This document shows, piece after piece, positions 22,003-29,220 of a stretch of 30,433 nucleotides of DNA. The stretch is taken from contig CAZDQL010000077.1 of NCBI GenBank assembly GCA_964507325.1, forward strand, positions 1 through 30,433, read 5' to 3'. The DNA comes from CAZDQL01 sp964507325. Lineage in GTDB: Bacteria > Planctomycetota > UBA1135 > GCA-002686595. Below the pieces are notes generated by a model. It did not search any database. It was given only the letters and a program-made list of their open reading frames with translations, and had not been told where the DNA came from. The translations under genes and the position numbers were made by a program. How positions within the stretch are numbered: position 1 is the stretch's first letter; each line of letters begins with the position of its first letter.

Positions 22003-23181
22003 TCAGGATGGGAGGCCGGCGGGGCGCGCGAGGGCTCGCGCCACCCGCAGGGCTTCCGCCATCACTCGGACGTCGTGGACGCGCAGGATCCGGGCGCCGC
22101 CGAAGACGCAGGCGGTGACGGCCGCCGCGGTCCCGCCCAAACGGTCCCGCGGGTCGTCGCGGCGCTTCGGATCCCGCCAGTCCTCTTGGTTTTCGGCACC
22201 CGAGAGGTGTCCGATGAAGGACTTGCGCGAGACCCCCACCAGGAGCGGGTGTCCCAGGGAGCGCAACTCGCCCAAACGGCGGATCAGGGCCAGGTTGTGC
22301 CCCAGGCGCTTGCCAAAGCCGATCCCGGGATCGATCAGGATCCTAGAGGGATCCACCCCGGCCTTCAAACCGGCGGCGGCCCGCAGGCGCAGGTGGCGCG
22401 CCACCTCCGCCACCGGATCTCGGTAGCGCGGATCGACCTGCATCCCTTCGGGGTCGCCCTGGGCGTGCATCAAGACCACCTCGGCCCCCGACTCCGCCAC
22501 CACGCCCAGGAGCTCCGGATCGGCCAGGCCCGCGCTGACGTCGTTGACCAGCGTGGCCCCCGCCGCCAGGGCGGCGCGCGCCACCGGGGCCTTGCGGGTG
22601 TCGATCGAGAGCTGGCGCAGCCCCGCGGCCACCAGGCCTTCGATCACCGGCATGACGCGCTCGAGCTCCTCGTTCAGCTCCACCGTTCGCGCCCCGGGGC
22701 GGGTCGACTCCCCGCCCACGTCCACGATCTCCGCCCCCGCGGCGGCCATCTCCAGGCCGCGGTCGATCGCCGCCGCGGGCTCCAGGTAGTCGCCGCCGTC
22801 GGAGAAGCTGTCGGGGGTGACGTTCAGGACGCCCATCAGGAGGGGCGCCTCGGGGGGCTCGTCGAGGCGCTGAGCGGCGTCGACGAGCAGGGCGATGGGG
22901 GGGTGGTCGGTGGCGAGCTCCTCGAGCAGCCCGCGCTCGCCCTCTGCCACCACCTCGCTCGGCTCGAACTCCCCCGGGCGTGCGTCGGGGGGGATGAAGG
23001 GGCTCAGACGGAGGCCGGGGTGAGCGTCCAGCACCCGGCGCGTGGTCTCCGGCATCCCGCGCGGATCGAAGACCACCGCCACGCGCTCTGCGAGGCCGGT
23101 GGGGGAATCGAAGGGCAGGGCGCGCGGGTTCAGCTCGGCCGCCTCGGGGGTGAGGGGCGGCGGAACGGCCGAGGGGCTCAC
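22003..23181 (-). CDS. folP: Dihydropteroate synthase with N-terminal extension
   Basis: A 392-residue enzyme condensing dihydropterin pyrophosphate with p-aminobenzoate in folate synthesis. The TIM-barrel motifs are complete: LMGVLNVTPDSFSDGG (115-130), GGESTRPGA (156-164), LSIDTRKAPVA (191-201), NDVSAG (213-218), DPGIGFGKRLGHNL (284-297), VGVSRKSFIG (315-324) and RVHDV (367-371). Standard FolP is about 270-290 residues; here about 110 residues precede the barrel, with a strand-like VAVVFDPRGMP and an acidic helix, of no family I recognise. The GTG at 23181 overlaps the ftsH stop as GTGA and supports translation of the extension. ftsH-folP adjacency is common in bacteria. Confidence 0.93.
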   Translation of the reverse strand: MSPSAVPPPLTPEAAELNPRALPFDSPTGLAERVAVVFDPRGMPETTRRVLDAHPGLRLSPFIPPDARPGEFEPSEVVAEGERGLLEELATDHPPIALLVDAAQRLDEPPEAPLLMGVLNVTPDSFSDGGDYLEPAAAIDRGLEMAAAGAEIVDVGGESTRPGARTVELNEELERVMPVIEGLVAAGLRQLSIDTRKAPVARAALAAGATLVNDVSAGLADPELLGVVAESGAEVVLMHAQGDPEGMQVDPRYRDPVAEVARHLRLRAAAGLKAGVDPSRILIDPGIGFGKRLGHNLALIRRLGELRSLGHPLLVGVSRKSFIGHLSGAENQEDWRDPKRRDDPRDRLGGTAAAVTACVFGGARILRVHDVRVMAEALRVARALARPAGLPS

Positions 23182-25523
23182 GCCGGAGAGAGGCCCGCCT
23201 CGCCCGCGATGTCGCCCAGATCCTCCTCCGGCTCGGGGCTGGAGCCCTGCTCTACCGCTGCGGGCGAGGGTGAGCTCTGGCCGATCGTGCGCGCCGGCGG
23301 ATCGGGGCGCAGCTCCTCCGGGATCGTGCCCTCGATCAGTTGCTGGATCTCGGCCGCCTCGAGGGTCTCGTAGAGCAGCAGCGCCCGGGTCAGCCGCTCG
23401 ACCGCCGGCCGCTCGCTGGCGATCAGGGTGCGGGCGGTCTCGAAGGCCCCCAGCAGGATGCGCTCGATCTCCTCGTCGATCACGCGCGCGGTCTGCTCGG
23501 AGTGCCACTTGGAGGCCATCAGCTCGGTGCCGAGGAAGTCGGATCCCTGCCGCTCGGCGTAGTTGATGGGGCCGATCTTCTCGCTCATGCCGAGTTCGGT
23601 GACCATCGCCCGCGCCAGCTCGGTGGCGCGACGGATGTCGTCCGCCGCTCCGGCGGAGATGTCGCCGACGAAGACCTCCTCGGCCACCCGCCCGCCGAAG
23701 GCCATGGCGAGCTGCCCCAGCAGGCGCTTGCTCTGCATGTGGTAGCTCTCGCGCTCCGGGAACATCACCGTGGCTCCGAGAGCCCGGCCGCGCGGCACGA
23801 TGGTGACCTTGTGGGGCATGTCGACCTCCTCGATCTTGCTGGCCACGATGGTGTGGCCGGCCTCGTGGTAGGCCGTGATCTCCAGGTCGTCCTCCTCGAT
23901 GCGGCGGCTGGTCTTGCGGCGGCCGAAGCGCACCTTGGCGGTGGCCTCCTCGAGGTGCGACATCTCGATCGCCTCCTGCTTCGCCAGCACGGCCATGATG
24001 GCGGCCTCGTTGACGATGGCGGCCAGATCGGCGCCCGAGTAGCCCGGCGTGCCGCGCGCCAGCGAGTGCACGTCCAGCTCCTCGACGGTCTTGACCTTCT
24101 TCAGGTGCACCTCGAGGATCGCCTCGCGCCCGTCCATGTCGGGCAGGTCGATCGTCACCTCGCGGTCGAAGCGCCCCGGCCGCAAGAGGGCGGGATCGAG
24201 CACGTCGGGGCGGTTGGTGGCGGCCACCACGATGATCCCCTCGTCGGTGCCGAAGCCGTCCATCTCCACCAGGATGGCGTTGAGTGTCTGCTCGCGCTCG
24301 TCGTGACCCCCGCCCATCCCCGAGCCGCGCCGGCGGCCGACGGCGTCGATCTCGTCCAGGAAGATGATGCAGGGGGAGTTGTCGCGCGCCTGCTTGAAGA
24401 GGTCGCGCACGCGGCTGGCGCCGACCCCCACGAACATCTCGACGAAGTCGGAGCCGGAGATCGAGAAGAAGGGCACCTCCGCCTCCCCCGCGATCGCCTT
24501 GGCCAAGAGGGTCTTGCCGCAGCCGGGGGGGCCGACCAGCATCACGCCGCGCGGGATGCGACCGCCGATGCGCGTGAAGCGGCCCGGGTTCTTCAGGAAC
24601 TCGACCACCTCGCGCACTTCTTCCTTGGCCTCCAAGGCGCCGGCCACGTCGTCGAAGGTGACGTTGGTGTGGCTCTCCTTGGAGTAGAGCTGGGCGCGCG
24701 AGCGTCCGAAGCTCATCACCCCGGCCCCTGAGCCCTGGTTGCGCATCTGGCGCATGAAGAGCAGGAAGACGCCGAAGATCAGGATCCAGGGGCCCCAGGT
24801 GAGCAGGATCAGGCCGAAGGTCGCATCGGCTCGCCCGTGGGTGACCCCCAGGCTGGTGTCGAAGGAGTGGTGTTCGTAGACGGGTGCGATGGAGGCCAGG
24901 GAGCTCTTGACGCTGCCGATGTCCGCGTTCTCGTCGAGCCGGAACCAGACGCGACCCCCCTGGCTCGGGAGCCCCAGTCCGCTGCTGGAGCGCTCGACGT
25001 CCGGATGGCCGGCCCACTCGGTCGCCGGAGCGACGGTGGCGCCCACCAGGAGTCGATCCTCCTGTTCGAGCAGCGTCTGCTCGAACTCGGCCCCGTCGCT
25101 GGAGGTCGACTGCTGGGTGAGCCGCTCGATGCGGGTCAGGTGGCGCAGGACCTCGGGGTGGATCAGGCCCGCGGCGGTGGCGATCTCCAGGGTGTCGGCC
25201 GGGATCGTCAGGTAGGACCCGATGGCGTGGATCTGCTGGATGCGCGGCTCCTGGTCCGCCAGGCCCGCGAAGCTGGTCACGAAGCGCTCCCCCGCGCGCA
25301 GCTCCCCCGTGATCTCGTTCTCGCCCTTGAGCTCGAGCCGCGCCACGCCCCCGGTGTAGAGGTGCCACCAGAACTCGTCCTGGGAGAGCTTGGTGGGGCC
25401 GCCCAGGTGCTGGCCTCCGAATGCGAAGAGCACCACCACCAGGATCGTCAGGAAGAGCAGGAAGGAGCCGAAGGGCCGGGGGCGCCGGGCCTTGTCTCCT
25501 TGGGAGTTCGGGGTCTCCGCCAT
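23178..25523 (-). CDS. ftsH: ATP-dependent zinc metalloprotease FtsH
   Basis: A 781-residue membrane AAA+ protease that extracts and degrades membrane and some cytosolic proteins. Membrane helices lie at about 20-37 and 236-257. Walker A is GPPGCGKT (331-338, with Cys where Thr is usual), Walker B is IIFLDEIDAV (386-395), the second region of homology includes RPDVLDPALLRPGRFD, and the zinc site is HEAGH (553-557) with the third ligand expected in GAADDI (near 629). The extracytoplasmic segment between the helices is about 200 residues, far longer than the roughly 70 of E. coli FtsH. The tail after 740 is Pro/Ser/Glu-rich. The ATG at 25523 follows a 62-base gap after the LptE-like gene, the only real gap in this run, so a promoter there is possible although none is clear. 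Confidence 0.96.
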   Translation of the reverse strand: MAETPNSQGDKARRPRPFGSFLLFLTILVVVLFAFGGQHLGGPTKLSQDEFWWHLYTGGVARLELKGENEITGELRAGERFVTSFAGLADQEPRIQQIHAIGSYLTIPADTLEIATAAGLIHPEVLRHLTRIERLTQQSTSSDGAEFEQTLLEQEDRLLVGATVAPATEWAGHPDVERSSSGLGLPSQGGRVWFRLDENADIGSVKSSLASIAPVYEHHSFDTSLGVTHGRADATFGLILLTWGPWILIFGVFLLFMRQMRNQGSGAGVMSFGRSRAQLYSKESHTNVTFDDVAGALEAKEEVREVVEFLKNPGRFTRIGGRIPRGVMLVGPPGCGKTLLAKAIAGEAEVPFFSISGSDFVEMFVGVGASRVRDLFKQARDNSPCIIFLDEIDAVGRRRGSGMGGGHDEREQTLNAILVEMDGFGTDEGIIVVAATNRPDVLDPALLRPGRFDREVTIDLPDMDGREAILEVHLKKVKTVEELDVHSLARGTPGYSGADLAAIVNEAAIMAVLAKQEAIEMSHLEEATAKVRFGRRKTSRRIEEDDLEITAYHEAGHTIVASKIEEVDMPHKVTIVPRGRALGATVMFPERESYHMQSKRLLGQLAMAFGGRVAEEVFVGDISAGAADDIRRATELARAMVTELGMSEKIGPINYAERQGSDFLGTELMASKWHSEQTARVIDEEIERILLGAFETARTLIASERPAVERLTRALLLYETLEAAEIQQLIEGTIPEELRPDPPARTIGQSSPSPAAVEQGSSPEPEEDLGDIAGEAGLSPA

Positions 25524-25585
25524 GGGGTTTGTATCGTCCTTCCGGGCCCCGCCCTCCAGGGTCGGAGCTCGAAGTTGCGCTCAAT

Positions 25586-26101
25586 CTACCTTCTGAGGTC
25601 CGTCGGTGGGTGTGTGGCCGGCTCGACGCTGGTCAGGAGTTGCAGCACCAACCGCTCGGAGAGGTTGGTCAGGGCCCGCGCCCGCCCCCGCGCGTTCGCC
25701 CCCGGCTCGTCGAGGGCGTAGCCCACCTGGACGTCGGCCCGCACCGGACCCGCGACGCGCTCCTCGCGCCCCGGATCCCAGAGGTACGCCTCGGCGCGGA
25801 TGGTGAGACCGGTCTCGAGCTGAACGTTCTCCTTGCTGCGGATCCCGGGGCGATAGCGGTACTCGAGCAGCTTGCCGCGCATCACCAGTCCCGCCTCCCC
25901 CGGGGCGACCAGCGGGGCCGCCACCCGGTCGCGGGCCGCCCGGGTGAGGGCGACGTGCAGCTCGCGCTCCAGATCCCGCTCCGGGCTGTCGTTGCCGAAG
26001 ATCTCGATCCCCAGCGACTCGTAGCCGGTGGCCAGGGGCAGACCGGCGCGGTAGCCGCAGGCCCCTGCGAGGCAGAGGAGGAGCGCTCCCCAGCTCTTCA
26101 C
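25586..26101 (-). CDS. LptE-like outer-membrane lipoprotein
   Basis: A 171-residue lipoprotein. The short signal peptide MKSWGALLLCLAGACGYR ends at Cys15, and the C-G-Y-R start of the mature chain is typical of LptE (LPS assembly) proteins. The body follows the LptE-like pattern: an N-terminal strand (LGIEIFGNDSPERDLERELHVALTRA), a central beta-sheet (LVMRGKLLEYRYRP), and a C-terminal helix with LTNLSERLVLQLL. LptE plugs the LptD barrel that inserts LPS into the outer membrane; these distant members are assigned by pattern only. The GTG start at 26101 overlaps the BamD-like stop as GTGA. Confidence 0.7.
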   Translation of the reverse strand: MKSWGALLLCLAGACGYRAGLPLATGYESLGIEIFGNDSPERDLERELHVALTRAARDRVAAPLVAPGEAGLVMRGKLLEYRYRPGIRSKENVQLETGLTIRAEAYLWDPGREERVAGPVRADVQVGYALDEPGANARGRARALTNLSERLVLQLLTSVEPATHPPTDLRR

Positions 26102-27156
26102 TCCTCGTCTCCCGGCGCTAGGGACTCCATCAGGGCCACCGCCTCCGCGATCTGGTCTTCGTCACCACCTGTACGCGCCGTTTCCAAGGCGCGGCGGGCG
26201 TGATACTCGGCACCGTCGGAGTTCTTCACCCTGCGGTAGAAGCGCGCCACCGCCAGGTCGTTGTCGGCCAGCCGCCCCAGGCAGTCGGCGAGGTCGGCCC
26301 GCACCACGCTCTCCAGGGAGTGGCCGGCGTGGTCGTCCAGCCAGGCCTCGAGCTCGCTCTGGGCGAGCACCAGCTCACTGCGGTCGTACTCGGGGCTGCC
26401 GAGGGCGGCGAGCCTCAGGTGGGGGATGCAGGCTTGGCTCCCCACCACCCGCGGATCGTCGGGGAACCACAGGATCAGGTTCTGGTGCTTCTCGATCGCC
26501 AGTTCGAAGTTGTGGCTCTTGGTGTAGAGATCCGCCAGGGTCCACAGCGCTTGGGGCCCGTGGGGGTCGGAGGGGTAGTTGATGGCCAGGTACTCCAAGA
26601 CCTGGGGTGCGTGGCCACGGTAGGTGAAGAAGAGCAGGTAGCGACGCGGGTCCCAGGCCAGGGAGTGTCCGATCTCCGACAAGAGGGCTCCCGCCGCGGC
26701 CCGCTGCGGGTGCTGCGGGAACTTGGCGTCGAGACGCTCGATGAGGCGGAAGGCCTCCAGCCGCTCCCCCTCGGCGTACAGGAGCTCGGCCGCGCGCATC
26801 CCCGCCTCCACGGCCATGGTGCGCGGGATGTCCACGTCCATCATGTCGCGCAGCCGGGCGGGCTCCTCCGTCTCCCGGATCACCACCGCCGCGGTGCGCT
26901 CGATCTCCATCTGGATCTCCTGGCGCACCTCGGGGGGCAGGTCCCGCGTGCTCTTGGCGGAGCGCAGGCGCTCGAGGGCGACCTCGGCGCGCCCGGCCGC
27001 GAGATCCGCGCGGGAGGCTTCGATCGCGGCGGGGACCTCCTCGGGGGTGAAGCGCGAGGGGATCTCCTGCTTGTGGTAGGTGGAGCGGCAGCCTCCGGCG
27101 AGGGCCAGGAGGACGAGGAGGGTCAGGGGGGGGAGGGAACGGCGGCGCATTCGCAT
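26098..27156 (-). CDS. BamD-like TPR lipoprotein
   Basis: A 352-residue lipoprotein. The signal peptide ends in a clear lipobox LAGGC (Cys23). The rest is helical with tetratricopeptide-type repeats: AGMRAAELLYAEGERLEAFRLIERL, then YLAINYPSDPHGPQALWTLADLY, then FELAIEKHQNLILWFPDDPRV, and ADLADCLGRLADNDLAVARFY. The phrases N-Y-P-x-x-P-x-x-x-x-A and D-x-A-x-x-x-x-R-x-x-W-F-P-D-D resemble BamD, the essential lipoprotein of the outer-membrane beta-barrel machine. The protein is longer than E. coli BamD (about 245), so it could be another outer-membrane TPR lipoprotein. The ATG at 27156 shares one base with the recO stop (TGATG); a second ATG two codons later is equally good. Confidence 0.7.
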   Translation of the reverse strand: MRMRRRSLPPLTLLVLLALAGGCRSTYHKQEIPSRFTPEEVPAAIEASRADLAAGRAEVALERLRSAKSTRDLPPEVRQEIQMEIERTAAVVIRETEEPARLRDMMDVDIPRTMAVEAGMRAAELLYAEGERLEAFRLIERLDAKFPQHPQRAAAGALLSEIGHSLAWDPRRYLLFFTYRGHAPQVLEYLAINYPSDPHGPQALWTLADLYTKSHNFELAIEKHQNLILWFPDDPRVVGSQACIPHLRLAALGSPEYDRSELVLAQSELEAWLDDHAGHSLESVVRADLADCLGRLADNDLAVARFYRRVKNSDGAEYHARRALETARTGGDEDQIAEAVALMESLAPGDEE

Positions 27157-27968
27157 CAGGGTTCCGGAGCCCCCAGCTCGGGGGCGTTGCGGTTGGCGGC
27201 GGCGAGGAAGGCGCGGTGACTCCTCGGCCGGGTCTCGAGATGGTAGTCGAGGAAGCGCCCCACGAAGTCCCGCAGCCGCTCGGAGAGATCCCGCGAGAGG
27301 ACGGGAGCGGGAGCTTCGTCCCCGGGGGAGCGCCGCGCCAGCCCCGCCGCGGCGGTCAATACCGGCTCGGGGAGGGTCCCCACGCGCCGCCCCGCGGCTC
27401 GCGCCTCGTCGGCGTGGGTCCCGCAGAGGCGCCCCCCCGCCCCGGCGGAGAAGGCGGCCCGGCCCCGGCGCACGGGGGGCGCCGCGCCCCCGCAGGCCGC
27501 GCAGCGCTCCAGGGCGGGTGCCAGGCCGAGATCGGCGAGGAAACGCAGCTCGTAGACGATCAGCAGCGCGTCGAGGGGCCAGGACCGGCGGTCGAGGGCG
27601 TCGAGGGTGCCCTCCAGGAGGGGAAAGAGGCTCCCCTGACCGGGGCCGGACCGCGCCGCCAGGTCGCAGAGCTCGAGGGCGGCCAGCGCGCTGCGGTAGG
27701 CCTCGAGGTCCTCGGTGACGCGGCGGCGCCGCCGGTCGATGCGCGCCGCGCGCAGGAGCCCCAGGTCGGTCGTGGGGCGCTCCGACCACTCGAGCTCCAG
27801 GGTGTCGAAGAGGTCCAGGACCGCGAAGAAGCCGGAGGTGGGGCGGTAGGCCCCCTTGGCCAGGAGGTGCACGCGACCGCGGGAGGGGGTCAGGAGGTGC
27901 ACGACCAGGGAGGACTCCCCGTAGGGGGTGCGTCGCAGGAGCAGGGCTCGATCGCGGTGCAGGGCCAC
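27156..27968 (-). CDS. recO: DNA repair protein RecO
   Basis: A 270-residue protein of the RecFOR pathway, which loads RecA on SSB-coated gaps. It has the N-terminal OB-fold (RDRALLLRRTPYGESSLVVHLLTPSRGRVHLLAKGAYRP, given here in two parts: TPYGESSLVVHLLT and GRVHLLAKGAYR), a helical middle, and the zinc-finger region C-A-A-C-G followed by GGRLCGTH (residues about 155-185). The GTG at 27968 has no Shine-Dalgarno site but a TACCCT box 7 nt upstream. It is the first gene of the run that ends with tsaB, and divergent from the creatininase-like gene. Confidence 0.9.
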   Translation of the reverse strand: MALHRDRALLLRRTPYGESSLVVHLLTPSRGRVHLLAKGAYRPTSGFFAVLDLFDTLELEWSERPTTDLGLLRAARIDRRRRRVTEDLEAYRSALAALELCDLAARSGPGQGSLFPLLEGTLDALDRRSWPLDALLIVYELRFLADLGLAPALERCAACGGAAPPVRRGRAAFSAGAGGRLCGTHADEARAAGRRVGTLPEPVLTAAAGLARRSPGDEAPAPVLSRDLSERLRDFVGRFLDYHLETRPRSHRAFLAAANRNAPELGAPEP

Positions 27969-27975
27969 GGGGAAC

Positions 27976-27981
27976 AGGGTA
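27976..27981 (-). promoter_or_regulatory. Putative -10 box of the recO operon (leaderless start)
   Basis: On the minus strand this reads TACCCT and ends 7 nt before the recO GTG. It would place the transcription start at the start codon of the eight-gene run. It lies 12 bases from the divergent box at 27994-27999. Confidence 0.45.
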
Positions 27982-27993
27982 GCTCCAGAGCAC

Positions 27994-27999
27994 TAGAAT
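27994..27999 (+). promoter_or_regulatory. Putative -10 box of the creatininase-like gene (leaderless start)
   Basis: TAGAAT (5 of 6 matches to TATAAT) ends 11 nt before the ATG at 28011; GGAACA (27971-27976) lies 17 bases upstream and shares three positions with TTGACA. The intervening CCCCTCCCCCG holds no ribosome-binding site. Confidence 0.5.
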
Positions 28000-28010
28000 C
28001 CCCTCCCCCG

Positions 28011-28508
28011 ATGACCGACCTGCCCCCCAGCTCCGAAGAACGCCTCCACCCGGATGCGGTGGCGCTGCTGCCCGTGGGTCGGGAACGGGAGGACCCCGCC
28101 CGCAGAGCGGCGGAGGATCTGGCGTCCGAGGGGGTGACCACCTGCGTGCTGCCGCCGGTTCCCTACGGCGTCACGCGCCGGTCGGAGGGCTCCCCCGACG
28201 CGCTGGCGATCCGCCCCGGCACCCTCTGGGCCCTCCTCGAGGATCTGGTGACAGCCCTGGAGGAGGCCGGGTTGCGGCGCGTCGTGCTGGTCGACGCCGA
28301 TCGCGACCCGGACCACCTCAAGGTCCTGCGCGGTCTGCCCCTCGACCACGCGGTGCGCGACGCGGAGCGCGCCCAGGTGGTCTTCGCCGATCCCGGGGAT
28401 TCCGCCCAGGAGCGCCTGGCGGGGGTGGTCGTGGAGTGCGTCCGCGGGACGTGGCCGGAGTTGTTCGAGGGCCCCCTCGCCGATCAGCCGAAGGTCGAGG
28501 GCGTCTGA
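28011..28508 (+). CDS. Short creatininase-fold-like protein lacking the metal site
   Basis: A 165-residue protein. Several blocks follow the creatinine amidohydrolase (creatininase) family in the right order: VALLPVGRE for the usual ALLPVGSxEQHG, then TTCVLPPVPYG, then SPDALAIRPGTLWALLEDLVTALEEAGLRRVVLVDAD (in parts) for the usual GT-x-x-l-x-p-x-t-l-x-x-l-l-x-d-i-x-x-s-l-x-x-x-G-f-x-x-i-v-l-v-N-x-H-G-G-N. The metal ligands are gone: E-x-H-G-x-H is replaced by EREDPAR and HGGN by ADRDPD. The protein is also about 90 residues shorter than the usual 240-260. It therefore looks like a non-catalytic relative, whose function is unknown. The ATG at 28011 is the natural start after the divergent recO promoter. 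It overlaps a hairpin with the convergent bacilliredoxin-like gene at its 3' end. Confidence 0.7.
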   Translation: MTDLPPSSEERLHPDAVALLPVGREREDPARRAAEDLASEGVTTCVLPPVPYGVTRRSEGSPDALAIRPGTLWALLEDLVTALEEAGLRRVVLVDADRDPDHLKVLRGLPLDHAVRDAERAQVVFADPGDSAQERLAGVVVECVRGTWPELFEGPLADQPKVEGV

Positions 28509-28525
28509 TCGACGCGGGCGATCAG
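28505..28525. terminator. Hairpin shared by two convergent stop codons
   Basis: A perfect 7-bp inverted repeat (28505-28511 with 28519-28525) with a 7-nt loop. The left arm contains the TGA stop of the plus-strand gene (28506-28508) and the right arm the stop of the minus-strand gene (28522-28524). It is short and lacks a T-tract, so terminator function is tentative. Confidence 0.4.
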
Positions 28526-28857
28526 CCTCGGGCGTCGTCGACCGCCTGGGCGAGAGCGTCGCGAGTGATCGCGAGGTGGGAGGCGTGCCAGACGGCCTTC
28601 CCCTCCTTCAGGACCAGCGCCTGCGGGGACTCGTGCTTCACCCCCGTCCGCTCGGCGGTGAGGAGGGAGAGGGGACGGCTCCCGATGACGTCGATCCAGC
28701 CGGTGGGCGTGTCGGGGTGTGCCTCGAGGAAGGCCTCGTACTCCCCGAAGCCACGGGCGCTGATCGGGCAGACGAGCGAGTGCTTGACGAGCAGGAAGAG
28801 GGGCGCCCCGCAGGCGGCGTCGACGGCGCTCTCCTCGGTGATCTGGGTCGGCTGCAT
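28522..28857 (-). CDS. Bacilliredoxin-like protein (YtxJ/BrxC family, DUF2847)
   Basis: A 111-residue thioredoxin-fold protein. The signature LVKHSLVCPIS (23-33) holds Cys30 in the family's C-P-I-S active site, followed by WIDVIGSRPLS, GVKHESPQALVLKEGKAVWHASH and AITRDAL. In Bacillus, YtxJ/BrxC is a monothiol bacilliredoxin that removes bacillithiol from modified proteins; homologues also occur in lineages whose low-molecular-weight thiol is unknown. Cys16 might act as a resolving thiol. It lies 36 bases after a small Cys/His protein gene, probably in one transcript. Confidence 0.85.
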   Translation of the reverse strand: MQPTQITEESAVDAACGAPLFLLVKHSLVCPISARGFGEYEAFLEAHPDTPTGWIDVIGSRPLSLLTAERTGVKHESPQALVLKEGKAVWHASHLAITRDALAQAVDDARG

Positions 28858-28893
28858 GGGGTGAAGGTGGCGCGCTCGTGCGCCTGCGGGCTG

Positions 28894-29082
28894 CTAGCGA
28901 TAGCGGTCCATCGCGTACCTCTCCGCCAGGGCGACACGCTCGTCGTCCGGCAACGAGGTGATGTACTTCTTCCAGCCGGGGCACCAGCCGGCGTGCCAGC
29001 GCCAGAGGCGACCGAGCAGGGATTTGGGCTTGGCGTCGTACCGAGCGCGGAACTTGCAGCTCTCGCAGTTGTGTTCGGCCAT
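28894..29082 (-). CDS. 62-residue conserved Cys/His protein, unknown function
   Basis: The ATG at 29082 is fixed by a consensus GGAGG (29090-29094) seven bases upstream; the in-frame extension upstream runs through the promoter region and is rejected. The sequence starts MAEHNCESCKFRARYDA and continues LLGRLWRWHAGWCPGWKKY, ending in an acidic helix. Cys6, Cys9, His30 and Cys34 could form one zinc (or iron-sulfur) site of the type C-x2-C-x20-H-x3-C. I recall similar small uncharacterised proteins in other phyla, sharing the LGRLWRWH-x3-CPGWK block. It is the first gene ahead of the bacilliredoxin-like gene and is divergent from metF over 153 bases; the sequence TACCGTATTCC upstream may contain its -10 box. 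Confidence 0.8.
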   Translation of the reverse strand: MAEHNCESCKFRARYDAKPKSLLGRLWRWHAGWCPGWKKYITSLPDDERVALAERYAMDRYR

Positions 29083-29220
29083 GACAGGTCCTCCGGAAGT
29101 GGGAATACGGTACCGCGAGACTTCTTCCCAGGGGAGGGGCGGCAGCACTCAGGGTGGGCGTGCCGGGAGGTCGATGAGTGGATCGCTTGGAGCCCCCGTC
29201 CGATCCCGCCTCCCCGTCGC

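Noticed and set aside
22003..25584. A single 1,193-codon open frame on the minus strand spanning ftsH and folP
   Set aside because: Only its last 392 codons (folP) carry conserved motifs; the rest is the wrong frame of ftsH. The GTG at 23181 overlapping the ftsH stop is the real start.
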